Shown: positions 54,932 through 63,804, counted from the stretch's first letter. The stretch: DNA of 64,000 nt from DYJB01 sp963777165 (GCA_963777165.1 CAVZPO010000027.1:1-64000), one strand, 5' to 3'. The notes: generated by a model not told the origin, from the sequence alone. Numbers and translations: made by a program.

Positions 54932-55318
54932 ATGAAAATGCAAGCGGGTTTGTGGATCGATCATCGCAAGGCCGTGATTGTGATCGTTACGGACGAAGGG
55001 GAAACGCTCAGCGAAATCCCCTCGAACATGGAGAAGCACGTCCGGTTCTCAGGTGGTACGGGGTCTGAGGTCGGTTCAGCGGAAGACATGCGGGACCGAC
55101 AGTTTGGGAACCACCTCAACAGCTACTACGACAGGGTCGTCGCCGCTCTGCGTGGCGCGGACTCCATCCAGATCTTCGGTCCAGGCGAGGCCAAAGGTGA
55201 GCTCAGCAAGCGTCTTGAGCACGAAGGACTCAAGGGTCATGTCCTCGCGGTTGAAACCGTGGACAAAATGACCGACCGCCAGATCGCAGCCAAGGTCCGA
55301 GAGCATCTACGGACTTAG
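54932..55318 (+). CDS. Release-factor-like/host-attachment-type small protein
   Basis: 128 residues. AGLWIDHRKAVIVIVTDEGE followed by FFG-type core SIQIFGPGEAKGELSKRLEH and a C-terminal VETVDKMTDRQIAAKVREHL. This pattern belongs to bacterial eRF1-like or translational-machinery-associated proteins often found next to stress genes. No catalytic function is evident. Conserved hypothetical by honest reading. Confidence 0.65.
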   Translation: MKMQAGLWIDHRKAVIVIVTDEGETLSEIPSNMEKHVRFSGGTGSEVGSAEDMRDRQFGNHLNSYYDRVVAALRGADSIQIFGPGEAKGELSKRLEHEGLKGHVLAVETVDKMTDRQIAAKVREHLRT

Positions 55319-55386
55319 CGTGAGCCAGACAGGTCAAGACCAGGCCATCCGACAGAAGCAGATCGATATGGACTCGCGAGGTTGGC

Positions 55387-55875
55387 ATGAGTGACGGACA
55401 ACGGATCACAGCTGAGGAGGCTCGTGCGATTGGCGTGCGGCTCGGGGTCGATTGGGCAAACATCGTCCTGGAGCAGTTTCGGCGCGGGCTCGAGGTAGAA
55501 CTCGAACACGGCGCCCGCGATCCGGACACCAACGTCACGAACGACGATCTGACCCTCACGGGCAAGATCGCCTGGGCGCACCTCAAGGAGATCCGGGACT
55601 ACTACACGCGCCTGGATCGTCTCGAGGCCGAGGCCCGGGCCGAGACGATCGGCATCTGGCCGCTGCATGACGGGAGGCCCGATCTTGAGGCCGCGGCCGT
55701 GTCCAGCGGGGCTGATCCAGGCAGCCTTGCCCTTGTCTTCTCCGGGGCGCATGGGGGGCTCTTTCCCAGGCTGCACTACGGTTCGGGGGATCAGGACGAG
55801 GAGACCCGCCGTGGCCGTTCGCTCACGCGAGACCTCTCAAGCGGAGATCTGTTTTCCCTGATGAATGAGGGCTAG
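55387..55875 (+). CDS. DUF5661-like protein
   Basis: 162 residues. The N-terminal half (about 10-85) reads LGVDWANIVLEQFRRGLEVE then DPDTNVTNDDLTLTGKIAWA and DYYTRLDRLEAEA, which I recall as the DUF5661 signature. The C-terminal half (GIWPLHDGRPDLEAAAVSSG onward) is low in recognisable features and may be a lineage-specific tail. Function unknown. Confidence 0.65.
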   Translation: MSDGQRITAEEARAIGVRLGVDWANIVLEQFRRGLEVELEHGARDPDTNVTNDDLTLTGKIAWAHLKEIRDYYTRLDRLEAEARAETIGIWPLHDGRPDLEAAAVSSGADPGSLALVFSGAHGGLFPRLHYGSGDQDEETRRGRSLTRDLSSGDLFSLMNEG

Positions 55876-56033
55876 CCCGCCACCACCGACTGGGCGCGCA
55901 CATGCAGCGTGGAAACCCGTTGCCGCAGGTCGGCCAGGTTGGCCTTAGCCGCCGTTCAATCGATACCCTGGCTTGCCCAGTCGCAGCCGGATGGCGGCCC
56001 TCCGTGACACGCCTTGAAGCGCCAGCTTCACAC

Positions 56034-56852
56034 CTAGGATCCGCCTGCGCCTGCAGGCGAGCGCAGCTCCGCGAGCGGATCCCCTCCCCTCCAGCCCTTC
56101 AGGCCGTGCAGGAAGAGGCCGAATTGCGACAGGCCGAACCACAATAGAAAGACGGTCAGGCCGATGCACGTCCAGTCCACCCACCCGGGAAGGCCGCTTT
56201 CAATCTCCGCCAGCCTAGCCCGCCATCCGCCGATCCTGGACTCATACATCGAGACGACGCCCAGGAGCTCCTCGACATGCCGCTGGGTCTCTCCCACGTC
56301 CCCTCGGAGAACGTATTCGACATCCGACAGGAAGGTGGATGCCTGATCGGCGACCTGCTCGATGCTGGCGATGTCGCCGTTCAATCGGTCGGCAGCGTCG
56401 ATCAGGCCGGCGAGGAGTTCCTCGCCGGGGATCTCCAGGTTGAGGAACGAGGCGGAGTTGATCGTCTCCAGCGTGGTCAGCAGCCCCTGCAAAGCGACCC
56501 GCACCTGGTCGATTTTCTCGCTGGCTGTCCTGAGCCCTGGAATCAGCGTCTCGTCCAGGGTCTCCCCGAAGGCGTGTAGGGTGTCAGACGCCTGCGTCGT
56601 CTTCTGCGTCAAGGCGGCCAGCGCAATCTCGACATCTTCTAAGATGCGGACCGCCCGCTGCAGTTCCAGTTCGGCGCTCTGCAGCGTCGTCTGCGCCTGG
56701 CTCAACTCCAGGTCGACCTCGTCCAGGCGGGCCAGGCCCAGGCGTGTGAGCGGCCCGTTGTAGGCCCAGGCAGCACCGATCCCGACAAGACTCAGCACCA
56801 TCAGGATGACGCTCAGCCCGATCAGCAAACCGTAGAGGATCTTCCGCGCCAC
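56034..56852 (-). CDS. Membrane protein with long periplasmic helical domain
   Basis: 272 residues from a GTG at 56,852 preceded by AAGGAGG. One transmembrane helix at each end (ILYGLLIGLSVILMVLSLVG; WVDWTCIGLTVFLLWFGLSQ) encloses about 190 residues of heptad-rich helix (LDEVDLELSQAQTTLQSAEL and so on). The layout resembles chemoreceptor-like or septation-associated coiled coils without a signalling domain. Function unknown. It is transcribed away from the BMC locus. Confidence 0.65.
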   Translation of the reverse strand: MARKILYGLLIGLSVILMVLSLVGIGAAWAYNGPLTRLGLARLDEVDLELSQAQTTLQSAELELQRAVRILEDVEIALAALTQKTTQASDTLHAFGETLDETLIPGLRTASEKIDQVRVALQGLLTTLETINSASFLNLEIPGEELLAGLIDAADRLNGDIASIEQVADQASTFLSDVEYVLRGDVGETQRHVEELLGVVSMYESRIGGWRARLAEIESGLPGWVDWTCIGLTVFLLWFGLSQFGLFLHGLKGWRGGDPLAELRSPAGAGGS

Positions 56853-57285
56853 GTCTGCCTCCTTGCCGGAGAACCGGGTCTGTGGGTGCTCTTCCGAAAG
56901 AGCATCGAGCAACCCGTCTTACCCCGGCGCCCCACGGTCGCCGGCGGGCACCGTAGATCGGCGGCCCCTCCGGCGAGTCTACCTTCCCGGCTTAGCACCC
57001 CTCCGCATCCCATCCCTGGCCTCGGGAAGATCACCTCGGCGACGGCACCGCATAAGGTCGGGTCACCAAGACCCGCATTCCGAGGTGGTTCAAACACCCG
57101 TACCCTGATGGCCTGCCGCTCGGCATGTCCACAGTCGGACGACCGGACGGTGGATTGAGGCTCTGCCCGCCCGAATTGTCAAGATGTGGGGGGCCGCACG
57201 CCTTGTCCAAGCAGGAGTTCACCCGCCATCTCCCGGTATCCTTCTTGCCAGAGGCTATCTCAGCCCCCTGGCCCGGGCTTGGCCC
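56853..57285. other. Intergenic region upstream of the BMC locus
   Basis: About 430 bp between divergently transcribed genes. No coding frame with a ribosome site or domain is visible. The motif GAATTGTC occurs at 57,171-57,178 and again at 57,301-57,308 inside the BMC promoter. Confidence 0.5.
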
Positions 57286-57315
57286 TTGACAAGCAAGGCG
57301 GAATTGTCCTATCAT
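57286..57315 (+). promoter_or_regulatory. Promoter of the BMC operon/GntR regulator
   Basis: TTGACA (57,286-57,291), an 18-bp spacer, and TATCAT (57,310-57,315), close to the housekeeping consensus. The following TTGTAGTAACTTTATGAC contains AGTAACT, a short palindrome that could be part of a GntR operator. It lies 47 bp upstream of the regulator's ATG. Confidence 0.6.
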
Positions 57316-57361
57316 CATATTGTAGTAACTTTATGACTTTTCCGAGCTAGGTGAGCGTTGG

Positions 57362-58219
57362 ATGTCTAGTGGGCGTATGCCACCTCCCGACCGGCGTCTG
57401 CGGGTTGATCGTGCCAGCCCGCTCCCGCTGCACGTCCAGGTAACACAGGCTCTCCGAGACCAGATCGTGCGCGGCGCCTGGAAGCCCGGCGACCGAGTCC
57501 CGGGAGACCTGGAATTGTGCTCCGAGCTCGGGATCAGCCGGACCACCATCCGTCAAGCCTTGGCGGAGATGGCGCACGAGGGGTGGGTGGTGCGCGAACG
57601 GGGTCGCGGGACTTTCGTTGCGCCCCCGAAGCTGACCGAGACCGCCGTCGAAAGATTGTCGGGCTTCTTCGAAGACATGGTCGCCCTTGGCTACCCGCCA
57701 ATCAGCCAGGTGCTGCATCAGGAAGACCGCCCGGCCGACGAGCAGATCGCTGCCCGGCTGAACGTCAGGCCCGGGACGCGCATCGTCGAGATCGAGCGGC
57801 TGCGTTTCGTGGAGGACGAGCCGGTGGTGTTGACTACGACCTACCTGCCCCTGGCGTTGGCGCCGGGACTGGCAACGGCCGACCTCACCCGCCGATCGTT
57901 GTACGAGTATCTGGAAACCGAGTGCGGCCTGACGCTGGCGCGCGGACAGCGCACCATCGAGGCCGTCGCTGCCGATGTCCGCCAGGCCAGGCTGCTTCGC
58001 ATCCGCAAGGGCGCTCCGCTGGTATACCTGCAAAGCGTGAGCTATCTGGCGGACGGGCGGCCGATTGAGTACTACCGGGCGCTCCACCGCGGCGACCGCT
58101 CGCGCTTCGAGGTCGAGCTGGTTCGAGGCCGAGATCGCGGGGCGGCCGGATCGGACGGGGACCGCTTCGGGCGGCTGCCTCCGGGCGGCGGGACCGTCCG
58201 GCGCAGGGACGTAACGTGA
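57362..58219 (+). CDS. GntR-family (HutC/UTRA) regulator of the BMC locus
   Basis: 285 residues. The winged helix (PLHVQVTQALRDQIVRGAWK to SELGISRTTIRQALAEMAHE to GRGTFVAPP) is followed by a UTRA ligand domain (FFEDMVALGYPPISQVLHQE, EIERLRFVEDEPVVL, YLQSVSYLADGRPIEYYRAL). The C-terminal 40 residues are Arg/Gly-rich and unlike the family. It is the first gene of the BMC operon and probably responds to a sugar or sugar phosphate processed there. AGGTGAG precedes the ATG. Confidence 0.9.
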   Translation: MSSGRMPPPDRRLRVDRASPLPLHVQVTQALRDQIVRGAWKPGDRVPGDLELCSELGISRTTIRQALAEMAHEGWVVRERGRGTFVAPPKLTETAVERLSGFFEDMVALGYPPISQVLHQEDRPADEQIAARLNVRPGTRIVEIERLRFVEDEPVVLTTTYLPLALAPGLATADLTRRSLYEYLETECGLTLARGQRTIEAVAADVRQARLLRIRKGAPLVYLQSVSYLADGRPIEYYRALHRGDRSRFEVELVRGRDRGAAGSDGDRFGRLPPGGGTVRRRDVT

Positions 58220-58250
58220 CGAGTCGGAGTTCGGCGGCCAGGAGGGGTTC

Positions 58251-58991
58251 GTGACGAACAGGGAAGTGATCCGGGCCAAGGTCCGCCAGGCGGTGTATCG
58301 CACGCTCGGCCTGGAGCCGCACCTCGATCCCGCGCCCAGGCGCCGCCTCGTGACCGAGCACGACCTGCGCGGCCTGCCTTTCGGATCGGACTTCCAGGTT
58401 CCGGAAGCCGGCCTGATCACGCCCCTGGCCCGCCAGGTTGCCATGGATCGCCACATCACACTGCACAAGACATCCGCGCCGGCAACGACTACAAAGAAGC
58501 AAACGCCGCGCACACCCAATGTGGCCGCCGGAGGCAAGGCCGTCGCCATCGGCGCCGACCATGGGGGCTTCCAACTCAAGGAGACGCTCAAGGCCTACTT
58601 GCACGAGCTCGGGCATGAGGTCATCGACTGTGGGACGAACAGCACCGAGGCGGTCGACTATCCGGATTTCGCCCTGGCGGTGGCCGAACTGGTGTCGCAG
58701 GGGCGGGCCTGGCGCGGCATCTTGGTCGACGGCGCCGGCATCGGTTCGTGCATGGTTGCCAACAAAGTGCCGGACGTCAGGGCGGCCATGTGCTACGACC
58801 AGTCCACTGCCGTGAACAGCCGCGAGCACAACGACGCTAACGTGCTGACGCTGGGTGCGGGCCTGATCGGCGAGACGCTTGCCCGTCAGATCGTCAAGAC
58901 CTGGCTCGAGACGCCGTTCGGCGGCGGCCGGCACGCGCGCCGCGTCGAGAAGATCATGGAGACCGAACGGCGCTTCCTGCGCAGGCCCTAG
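58251..58991 (+). CDS. BMC-associated RpiB-like sugar phosphate isomerase with N-terminal extension
   Basis: 246 residues, about 95 longer than usual RpiB at the N-terminus. The extension contains REVIRAKVRQAVYRTLG (an amphipathic helix) and LVTEHDLRGLPFGSDFQVPE then ITPLARQVAMDRHITL, a pattern resembling the front part of BMC-linked EutT/EutQ-type proteins. The RpiB domain (AIGADHGGFQLKETLKAYLH) has VDGAGIGSCMVANK where RpiB has a catalytic Cys before GTGIG, and CYDQSTAVNSREHNDAN where RpiB has HD. Both active-site positions therefore differ. It probably acts on a pentose or other sugar phosphate inside the compartment. Confidence 0.82.
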   Translation: MTNREVIRAKVRQAVYRTLGLEPHLDPAPRRRLVTEHDLRGLPFGSDFQVPEAGLITPLARQVAMDRHITLHKTSAPATTTKKQTPRTPNVAAGGKAVAIGADHGGFQLKETLKAYLHELGHEVIDCGTNSTEAVDYPDFALAVAELVSQGRAWRGILVDGAGIGSCMVANKVPDVRAAMCYDQSTAVNSREHNDANVLTLGAGLIGETLARQIVKTWLETPFGGGRHARRVEKIMETERRFLRRP

Positions 58992-59034
58992 GCAGCGGCG
59001 ACGAAGGACTCTGGAATTCCTAACGGGACGAATG

Positions 59035-59898
59035 ATGAAGCCGATTGACGAGAAGACACTGGATCGCATCATCGAGCAGATCACCAGCCAGGTGCTGCTC
59101 AGCCTGCAGGAGGAGCCGGCTGCGAAGGGCTCGCCTGCCCCCGCCCCTCTCTCGGCGCACGATTTCGTGCAGCACGCTCGTCCGGTGCTGAGCGCCGGCG
59201 CCGATCGTCTGGCCAGCACGCTGGGGATCGCGCCGACCGACAAGAGCCTGGCGCACACCATCGACCACACGCTGCTCAAGCCCGACGCCACGCAGGACCA
59301 GATCGCCCAGTTGTGTTTCGAGGCCCGCAAGTACGGCTTCGCCTCGGTGTGTGTCAACTCCTCCCACGTCAAGCTGTGCGCCGATCTGCTCAAAGGCAGC
59401 GGTGTCCCGGTGTGCACGGTCATCGGGTTCCCGCTGGGCGCCACGCCGACCGATGTCAAGGTCTTCGAGGCCCAACAGGCCATTCGCGACGGCGCCAGCG
59501 AACTGGATATGGTGATCAACGTCGGCGCGCTCAAGTCGCGGGAGTACGAGTTGGTGCGAGGCGACATCGCCGCCGTGGCCCGCGCCTGCCACGCCGGGAA
59601 TGCCATTCTGAAGGTCATCATCGAGGCCGCCTTCCTGACGGATGAGGAGAAAGTGATCGCCTGCCAGCTGGCCAAGGTGGCCGATGCCGACTTCGTCAAG
59701 ACCTCGACCGGCTTCGGCCCCAGCGGGGCGACGCCGGAAGATGTCGCCCTGATGCGGCGCGTCGTCGGTCCGTCCATGGGGGTGAAGGCAGCCGGCGGCA
59801 TCCGTACCTACGCCGATGCTCAGAAGATGATCGCCGCCGGCGCCAGCCGGATCGGCGCCAGTGCCAGCGTCAAGATCATTCAGGGACCTGAGAAGTAG
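59035..59898 (+). CDS. deoC: Deoxyribose-phosphate aldolase, BMC-encapsulated form
   Basis: 287 residues (an ATG one codon earlier is possible). The TIM-barrel class I aldolase retains the catalytic set: Asp in SELDMVINVGAL, the Schiff-base Lys in ADFVKTSTGFGPSGA and the second Lys in GVKAAGGIRT. The N-terminal TLDRIIEQITSQVLLSLQ is an amphipathic helix followed by a Pro/Ala linker, the typical layout of an encapsulation peptide. It splits a 2-deoxy-sugar phosphate into glyceraldehyde 3-phosphate and an aldehyde, the aldehyde then passing to the dehydrogenase encoded nearby. Confidence 0.92.
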   Translation: MKPIDEKTLDRIIEQITSQVLLSLQEEPAAKGSPAPAPLSAHDFVQHARPVLSAGADRLASTLGIAPTDKSLAHTIDHTLLKPDATQDQIAQLCFEARKYGFASVCVNSSHVKLCADLLKGSGVPVCTVIGFPLGATPTDVKVFEAQQAIRDGASELDMVINVGALKSREYELVRGDIAAVARACHAGNAILKVIIEAAFLTDEEKVIACQLAKVADADFVKTSTGFGPSGATPEDVALMRRVVGPSMGVKAAGGIRTYADAQKMIAAGASRIGASASVKIIQGPEK

Positions 59899-59917
59899 CC
59901 GGCAAGGAGAAGCGCCC

Positions 59918-60556
59918 ATGGCCGTGGATCTAAGGACCTACATCTTTCTCGACAGCCTGCAGCTCCAGCACTCGGGCTTCCTGGGGACCGTTGCCCGGGG
60001 GTTCTTGCCCCTGCCCAACGACACCTCGCTGTGGGTCGAGATCTCGCCCGGGATCGAGATCAACCGCATCACCGACATCGCCCTGAAGTCGACCCGTGTC
60101 CGTCCCGGGATGCAGATCGTCGAGCGGTTGTTCGGGATGCTTGAAGTTCATCATGAGGACCAGGCCGAGGTGCGGGCCGCCGGGGCGGCCATCCTGCGGG
60201 CGCTCGATCTTCAGGAATCGGATCGCATCAAGCCCAGGGTGGTGTCGAGCCAGATCATTCGCCACATCGACGCCCATCAGGTTCAGCTGATCAACCGCAT
60301 GCGGCATGGCCACATGCTGTTGGCCGGCCAGACCCTGTACGTGTTGGAGGTCGAGCCAGCCGGGTACGCCGCCCTGGCCGCCAACGAGGCGGAGAAGGCC
60401 GCGGACATCAACATCCTTGAGGTGATGGCCTTTGGCAGCTTTGGCCGTGTGTACCTTGGGGGTGAGGAACGCGACATCATGGCCGCCTACGGCGCGGCCG
60501 TGGGCGCCATTGAAGGGGTGTCCGGGCGCGTGGTCGAAGGTGGCCGGCGCGACTAG
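59918..60556 (+). CDS. BMC-T shell protein, permuted tandem-domain type
   Basis: 212 residues with two BMC folds. MAVDLRTYIFLDSLQLQHSG, WVEISPGIEINRITDIALKS, GMQIVERLFGMLEVHHEDQA, QLINRMRHGHMLLAGQTLYV and VMAFGSFGRVYLGG match, from memory, the circularly permuted, double-stacking trimers such as one of Haliangium ochraceum. These form large gated pores. CAAGGAGAAG lies before the ATG. It probably admits bulky cofactors or sugar phosphates. Confidence 0.88.
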   Translation: MAVDLRTYIFLDSLQLQHSGFLGTVARGFLPLPNDTSLWVEISPGIEINRITDIALKSTRVRPGMQIVERLFGMLEVHHEDQAEVRAAGAAILRALDLQESDRIKPRVVSSQIIRHIDAHQVQLINRMRHGHMLLAGQTLYVLEVEPAGYAALAANEAEKAADINILEVMAFGSFGRVYLGGEERDIMAAYGAAVGAIEGVSGRVVEGGRRD

Positions 60557-60617
60557 GTCGAGGAAACCGTCGAGCGTAGACGTTCGAACTCATCCAACGA
60601 GTCATCAGGAGGCAACT

Positions 60618-60938
60618 GTGTCTGAAGAATACGGAGCAACCGAAGCGCTGGGAATGATCGAGACCAAGAGCTACGCGGCCATGGTCGAGGCGGCCGACGC
60701 GATGGTCAAGGCGGCCAAGGTCGAGCTCGTCGCCTACGAGAAGACCGGCGGCGGGTTTGTCACGGCCATCGTGCGCGGCGACGTCGCCGCGGTCAAGGCG
60801 GCCGTGGAAGCCGGTGCGCGCGGGGCGGAGAAGGTCGGCGAGGTCGTCGCCATTCACGTCATCCCGCGCCCGCATGTCAATGTGGATCGCACGCTGCCTC
60901 TGGGCCGCGGCCCTGCCGCCGGCAAGGGCGGCAAGTAA
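60618..60938 (+). CDS. BMC-H shell protein (PduA/EutM-like hexamer)
   Basis: 106 residues from GTG at 60,618 with CAGGAGG upstream. EALGMIETKSYAAMVEAADA is the BMC signature, and the pore loop region is EKTGGGFVTAIVRGDV (PduA has KIGSGL at the pore). The C-terminus carries a Gly/Lys tail (GRGPAAGKGGK). It is the major facet tile of the compartment and the only BMC-H in the window. Confidence 0.93.
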   Translation: MSEEYGATEALGMIETKSYAAMVEAADAMVKAAKVELVAYEKTGGGFVTAIVRGDVAAVKAAVEAGARGAEKVGEVVAIHVIPRPHVNVDRTLPLGRGPAAGKGGK

Positions 60939-61046
60939 CCGGACCCTGTGGCGGTTGTCCCAGGCGGTCCCCGGCCCGTTCCGGGGGCCGCCCGGGCGGA
61001 CGCACGCCGCCTCGCCGAGAGGTATGGGCGTCGAATGGAGTAGCCA

Positions 61047-61346
61047 ATGCTGCTGGGCAGAGTAGTGGGCACGCTCGTCGCCACGCGCAAGGAGCCGTCG
61101 CTCGAGGGGCTGAAGTTCCTCGTGCTGCGTCAGCTGGACATCGACGGCAAGGAGATGTCCGGCTACCGGGTGGCGGCCGACGCGGTGGGGGCGGGCCTGG
61201 GTGAAGTGGTCCTGTACGCCACGGGCAGCTCGGCGCGCATGACCACCGTCACCGACAAGCGTCCGTGCGATGGCGTGATCATGGCCATCGTCGACACGCT
61301 TGAGGTGGACGGCGTGGTGACCTACGACAAGGCCAGGGTCGGGTGA
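61047..61346 (+). CDS. BMC-P shell vertex protein (EutN/CcmL family), first copy
   Basis: 99 residues: MLLGRVVGTLVATRKEPSLE, FLVLRQLDIDGK, AADAVGAGLGEVVLYATGSS, PCDGVIMAIVDTLEVDG. These blocks define the pentamer that caps vertices. Its stop overlaps the start of the aldehyde dehydrogenase gene (TGATG). The 108 bp before it hold no gene. Confidence 0.92.
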   Translation: MLLGRVVGTLVATRKEPSLEGLKFLVLRQLDIDGKEMSGYRVAADAVGAGLGEVVLYATGSSARMTTVTDKRPCDGVIMAIVDTLEVDGVVTYDKARVG

Positions 61347-62848
61347 TGGGCGACCGGCGCGACCGTGGGGCGCAGGAGCATGCCGTGCTCGATGACGCCC
61401 GGATTGACGCGATCATCGAAAGGGTCATGGCCGAACTGCGCCAGGCGGAGAGCGGCCCGCATGAGCCGCTGCCGCCCGCCAGTCCAGCCTTGCCGTCCGC
61501 GCCGGCTCCCGATCTGCGCCATGCGGACAACCTGTTCCCGGATGTCGACAGCGCCGTGCAGGCCGCCCGGCGGGCCTTTGAGCAGCTGGGCGGGCTGCCC
61601 CTGGCGTTGCGCGAGCGCATGATCGGGGGAATGCGGCGGACGGCACGCGAGAACGCCCAGGTCCTGGCGCGTCTGGCCTGGGAAGAGACCGGCATGGGGC
61701 GGCTCGAGGACAAGATCGAGAAGAACCTGCTCAACGCCAACAAGGCGCCCGGTACGGAAGTCCTCACCCCGACAGTCTGGACCGGGGACGACGGGATGGC
61801 GCTCGTGGAGTACGCCCCGTACGGCGTCATCGGCTCGATCACCCCGAGCACCAACCCGACCTCGAGCGTGATCTGCAACGCCATCAGCATGGTCGCCGCC
61901 GGCAACTCGGCGGTGTTCAACGCGCACCCGGGGGCCAAAGGCTGCACGAACCTGACGGTGCAGCTGCTCAATCAGGCGATCGTCGAAGCCGGCGGGCCGG
62001 CCAACCTGGTGTGCGCCATTGCCGAGCCGACGATCGAATTGGCGCAGGAGCTCATGCACCACCCGACGGTGAACCTGCTGACGGTGACCGGTGGGGAGGG
62101 CGTGGTGCACGCCGCCATGCAGAGCGGCAAGCGCGCCATCTGCGCCGGCCCGGGCAACCCGCCGGTCGTGGTGGATGAAACGGCCGATATCGACGAGGCC
62201 GGGCGCGGGATCGTGCGCGGCGCCTCATTCGACAACAACATCGTGTGCATCGTCGAGAAGGAGACCTTTGCCGTGGCGACGGTCGCCGAGGCCCTCAAGC
62301 GCTCGATGCTCGCTCACGGCGCCTACGAGATCGATGCCGGCCAGCTCGAGCGGCTGATGAAGGTCATCTTCACCCAGGTGCCGCCGCCGGGGAAGGTCGG
62401 GCCGCTGAACAAGTCCTTCATCGGCAAGAGCGCCGCCGTGCTGCTCAAGGAGATCGGCATCACCGTCGGCGACGAGATCCGTCTGATCGTGGCCGAGGTC
62501 GCCGCCGATCACCCGCTGGTCGTGACCGAGCAGATGATGCCGATCATGCCGCTGGTGCGCGTGCGCCATGCCGACGAAGGCATCGACCTGGCCAAAAAGG
62601 TGGAGCACGGCTACCGGCACACGGCGGTGATGTACTCCAAGAACCTCGATCATCTCAGCCGCATGGCGCGGGTCATGGACTGCAGCATCTTCGTCAAGAA
62701 TGCCCCGTCGCTGGCAGGTCTGGGCGCCGGCGGGGAGGGGTTCTGTTCCTTCACCATCGCCAGCCCCACCGGCGAGGGCATCACCAATCCGATCAGTTTC
62801 AGCCGCCTCCGGCGCTGTACGCTCAAGGATGCGTTCCGAATCGTATGA
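61346..62848 (+). CDS. BMC-associated CoA-acylating-type aldehyde dehydrogenase (PduP/EutE-like)
   Basis: 500 residues. The catalytic Cys is in FDNNIVCIVEKE (about residue 301), and the cofactor-binding region shows PYGVIGSITPSTNPTSSVIC. The N-terminal ARIDAIIERVMAELRQ is an amphipathic helix joined by a Pro-rich linker to the enzyme, an encapsulation peptide by layout, and it resembles the DeoC one. It oxidises the aldehyde made by DeoC to an acyl-CoA with NAD. No phosphotransacylase or alcohol dehydrogenase is seen before the window ends. Confidence 0.92.
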   Translation: MGDRRDRGAQEHAVLDDARIDAIIERVMAELRQAESGPHEPLPPASPALPSAPAPDLRHADNLFPDVDSAVQAARRAFEQLGGLPLALRERMIGGMRRTARENAQVLARLAWEETGMGRLEDKIEKNLLNANKAPGTEVLTPTVWTGDDGMALVEYAPYGVIGSITPSTNPTSSVICNAISMVAAGNSAVFNAHPGAKGCTNLTVQLLNQAIVEAGGPANLVCAIAEPTIELAQELMHHPTVNLLTVTGGEGVVHAAMQSGKRAICAGPGNPPVVVDETADIDEAGRGIVRGASFDNNIVCIVEKETFAVATVAEALKRSMLAHGAYEIDAGQLERLMKVIFTQVPPPGKVGPLNKSFIGKSAAVLLKEIGITVGDEIRLIVAEVAADHPLVVTEQMMPIMPLVRVRHADEGIDLAKKVEHGYRHTAVMYSKNLDHLSRMARVMDCSIFVKNAPSLAGLGAGGEGFCSFTIASPTGEGITNPISFSRLRRCTLKDAFRIV

Positions 62849-62884
62849 GACCGATGCGCCCATTCTGCAGCAAGGCGATGACCG

Positions 62885-63475
62885 ATGATTGAGCCCGCAC
62901 TCGCTCTGGTCGAGTTCTCCAGCATTGCCGCCGGGATACAAGCCGCCGATGCGATGGTCAAGCGCGCCCCGATCGACGTGATCAAGGCGGGGACCGTGCA
63001 CAACGGCAAGTACCTGGTGCTGATCGGCGGCCTGACAGCGGATGTCGAGGAGTCGCTGGCCGCCGGCCGGCAGGTCGGCGCCGATGCAGTCCTGGATTTC
63101 GTCTTCCTGCCGCACGTGCATCCCGAGGTCGTCGAGACGATCGGCGGAGCGCGTGCGCCGCAGGCCAACGACGCGCTGGGCGTGATCGAGACGACGACGG
63201 CGGCCGGCGCCATTCACGCCGCCGATGCCGGCGTCAAGGCCGCCATGGTCCGCCTGGTCGAGGTGCGCCTGGCCGACGGCCTGGGCGGGAAGGGTATCGT
63301 CCTGTTCTCCGGGCTGGTCGCCGACGTCGAAGCCGCCATTCAGGGCGGCGTGGGCGTCCTCGAACGGCCGGACCTGCTCGTGCGCCAGGTCGTCATCCCG
63401 CAGCTGCACCCCGGCATGTGGGAGAACGTCGGCGACGCCACACGCTTCGGCCACCGCGTGCTGGGCCACCTATGA
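62885..63475 (+). CDS. BMC-T shell protein, tandem-domain (PduT/HO-T1-like)
   Basis: 196 residues with two canonical BMC domains: EPALALVEFSSIAAGIQAAD to KYLVLIGGLTADVEESL, and DALGVIETTTAAGAIHAADA to GKGIVLFSGLVADVEAAI. No cysteine lies near the pore, so the Fe-S cluster of PduT is not expected. Its stop overlaps the next ATG (ATGA), so it is coupled to the second BMC-P. Confidence 0.9.
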   Translation: MIEPALALVEFSSIAAGIQAADAMVKRAPIDVIKAGTVHNGKYLVLIGGLTADVEESLAAGRQVGADAVLDFVFLPHVHPEVVETIGGARAPQANDALGVIETTTAAGAIHAADAGVKAAMVRLVEVRLADGLGGKGIVLFSGLVADVEAAIQGGVGVLERPDLLVRQVVIPQLHPGMWENVGDATRFGHRVLGHL

Positions 63476-63804
63476 AATTCGCCCGCGTGCAAGGCACCGT
63501 CGTGGCCACCCGCAAGTACGAGGGGCTCGAGGGCGTCAAGTTCCTGGTCGTCCAGCCGCTGGACGAGGATCTGCGACCCGTCGGCGGTCCGCAGATCGCA
63601 GCCGACGCCACGGCCCAGGCCGGGCCGGGGGAGCTGGTCCTCGTCGTCGGCAGCCGCGAAGCGGCGCAGGCCCTGCCCGTGGTGTTCGTCCCGGTCGATC
63701 TGGCCATCACCGGCATCATCGACGAGGTGGAGGTCGAGCGCGGGCTGCGCCGCACACAGCCGACGGCCGTCTGGCACAGTCCGCCGTCCGAGGACGAGGA
63801 CTGA
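63472..63804 (+). CDS. BMC-P shell vertex protein, second copy
   Basis: 110 residues from the ATG at 63,472: MKFARVQGTVVATRKYEGLE, KFLVVQPLDEDLRPVGG, AADATAQAGPGELVLVVGSR, PVDLAITGIIDEVEVERG. It carries a longer C-terminal tail (TQPTAVWHSPPSEDED) than the first copy. It is coupled to BMC-T upstream and is 2 bp from the third copy. Confidence 0.9.
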   Translation: MKFARVQGTVVATRKYEGLEGVKFLVVQPLDEDLRPVGGPQIAADATAQAGPGELVLVVGSREAAQALPVVFVPVDLAITGIIDEVEVERGLRRTQPTAVWHSPPSEDED

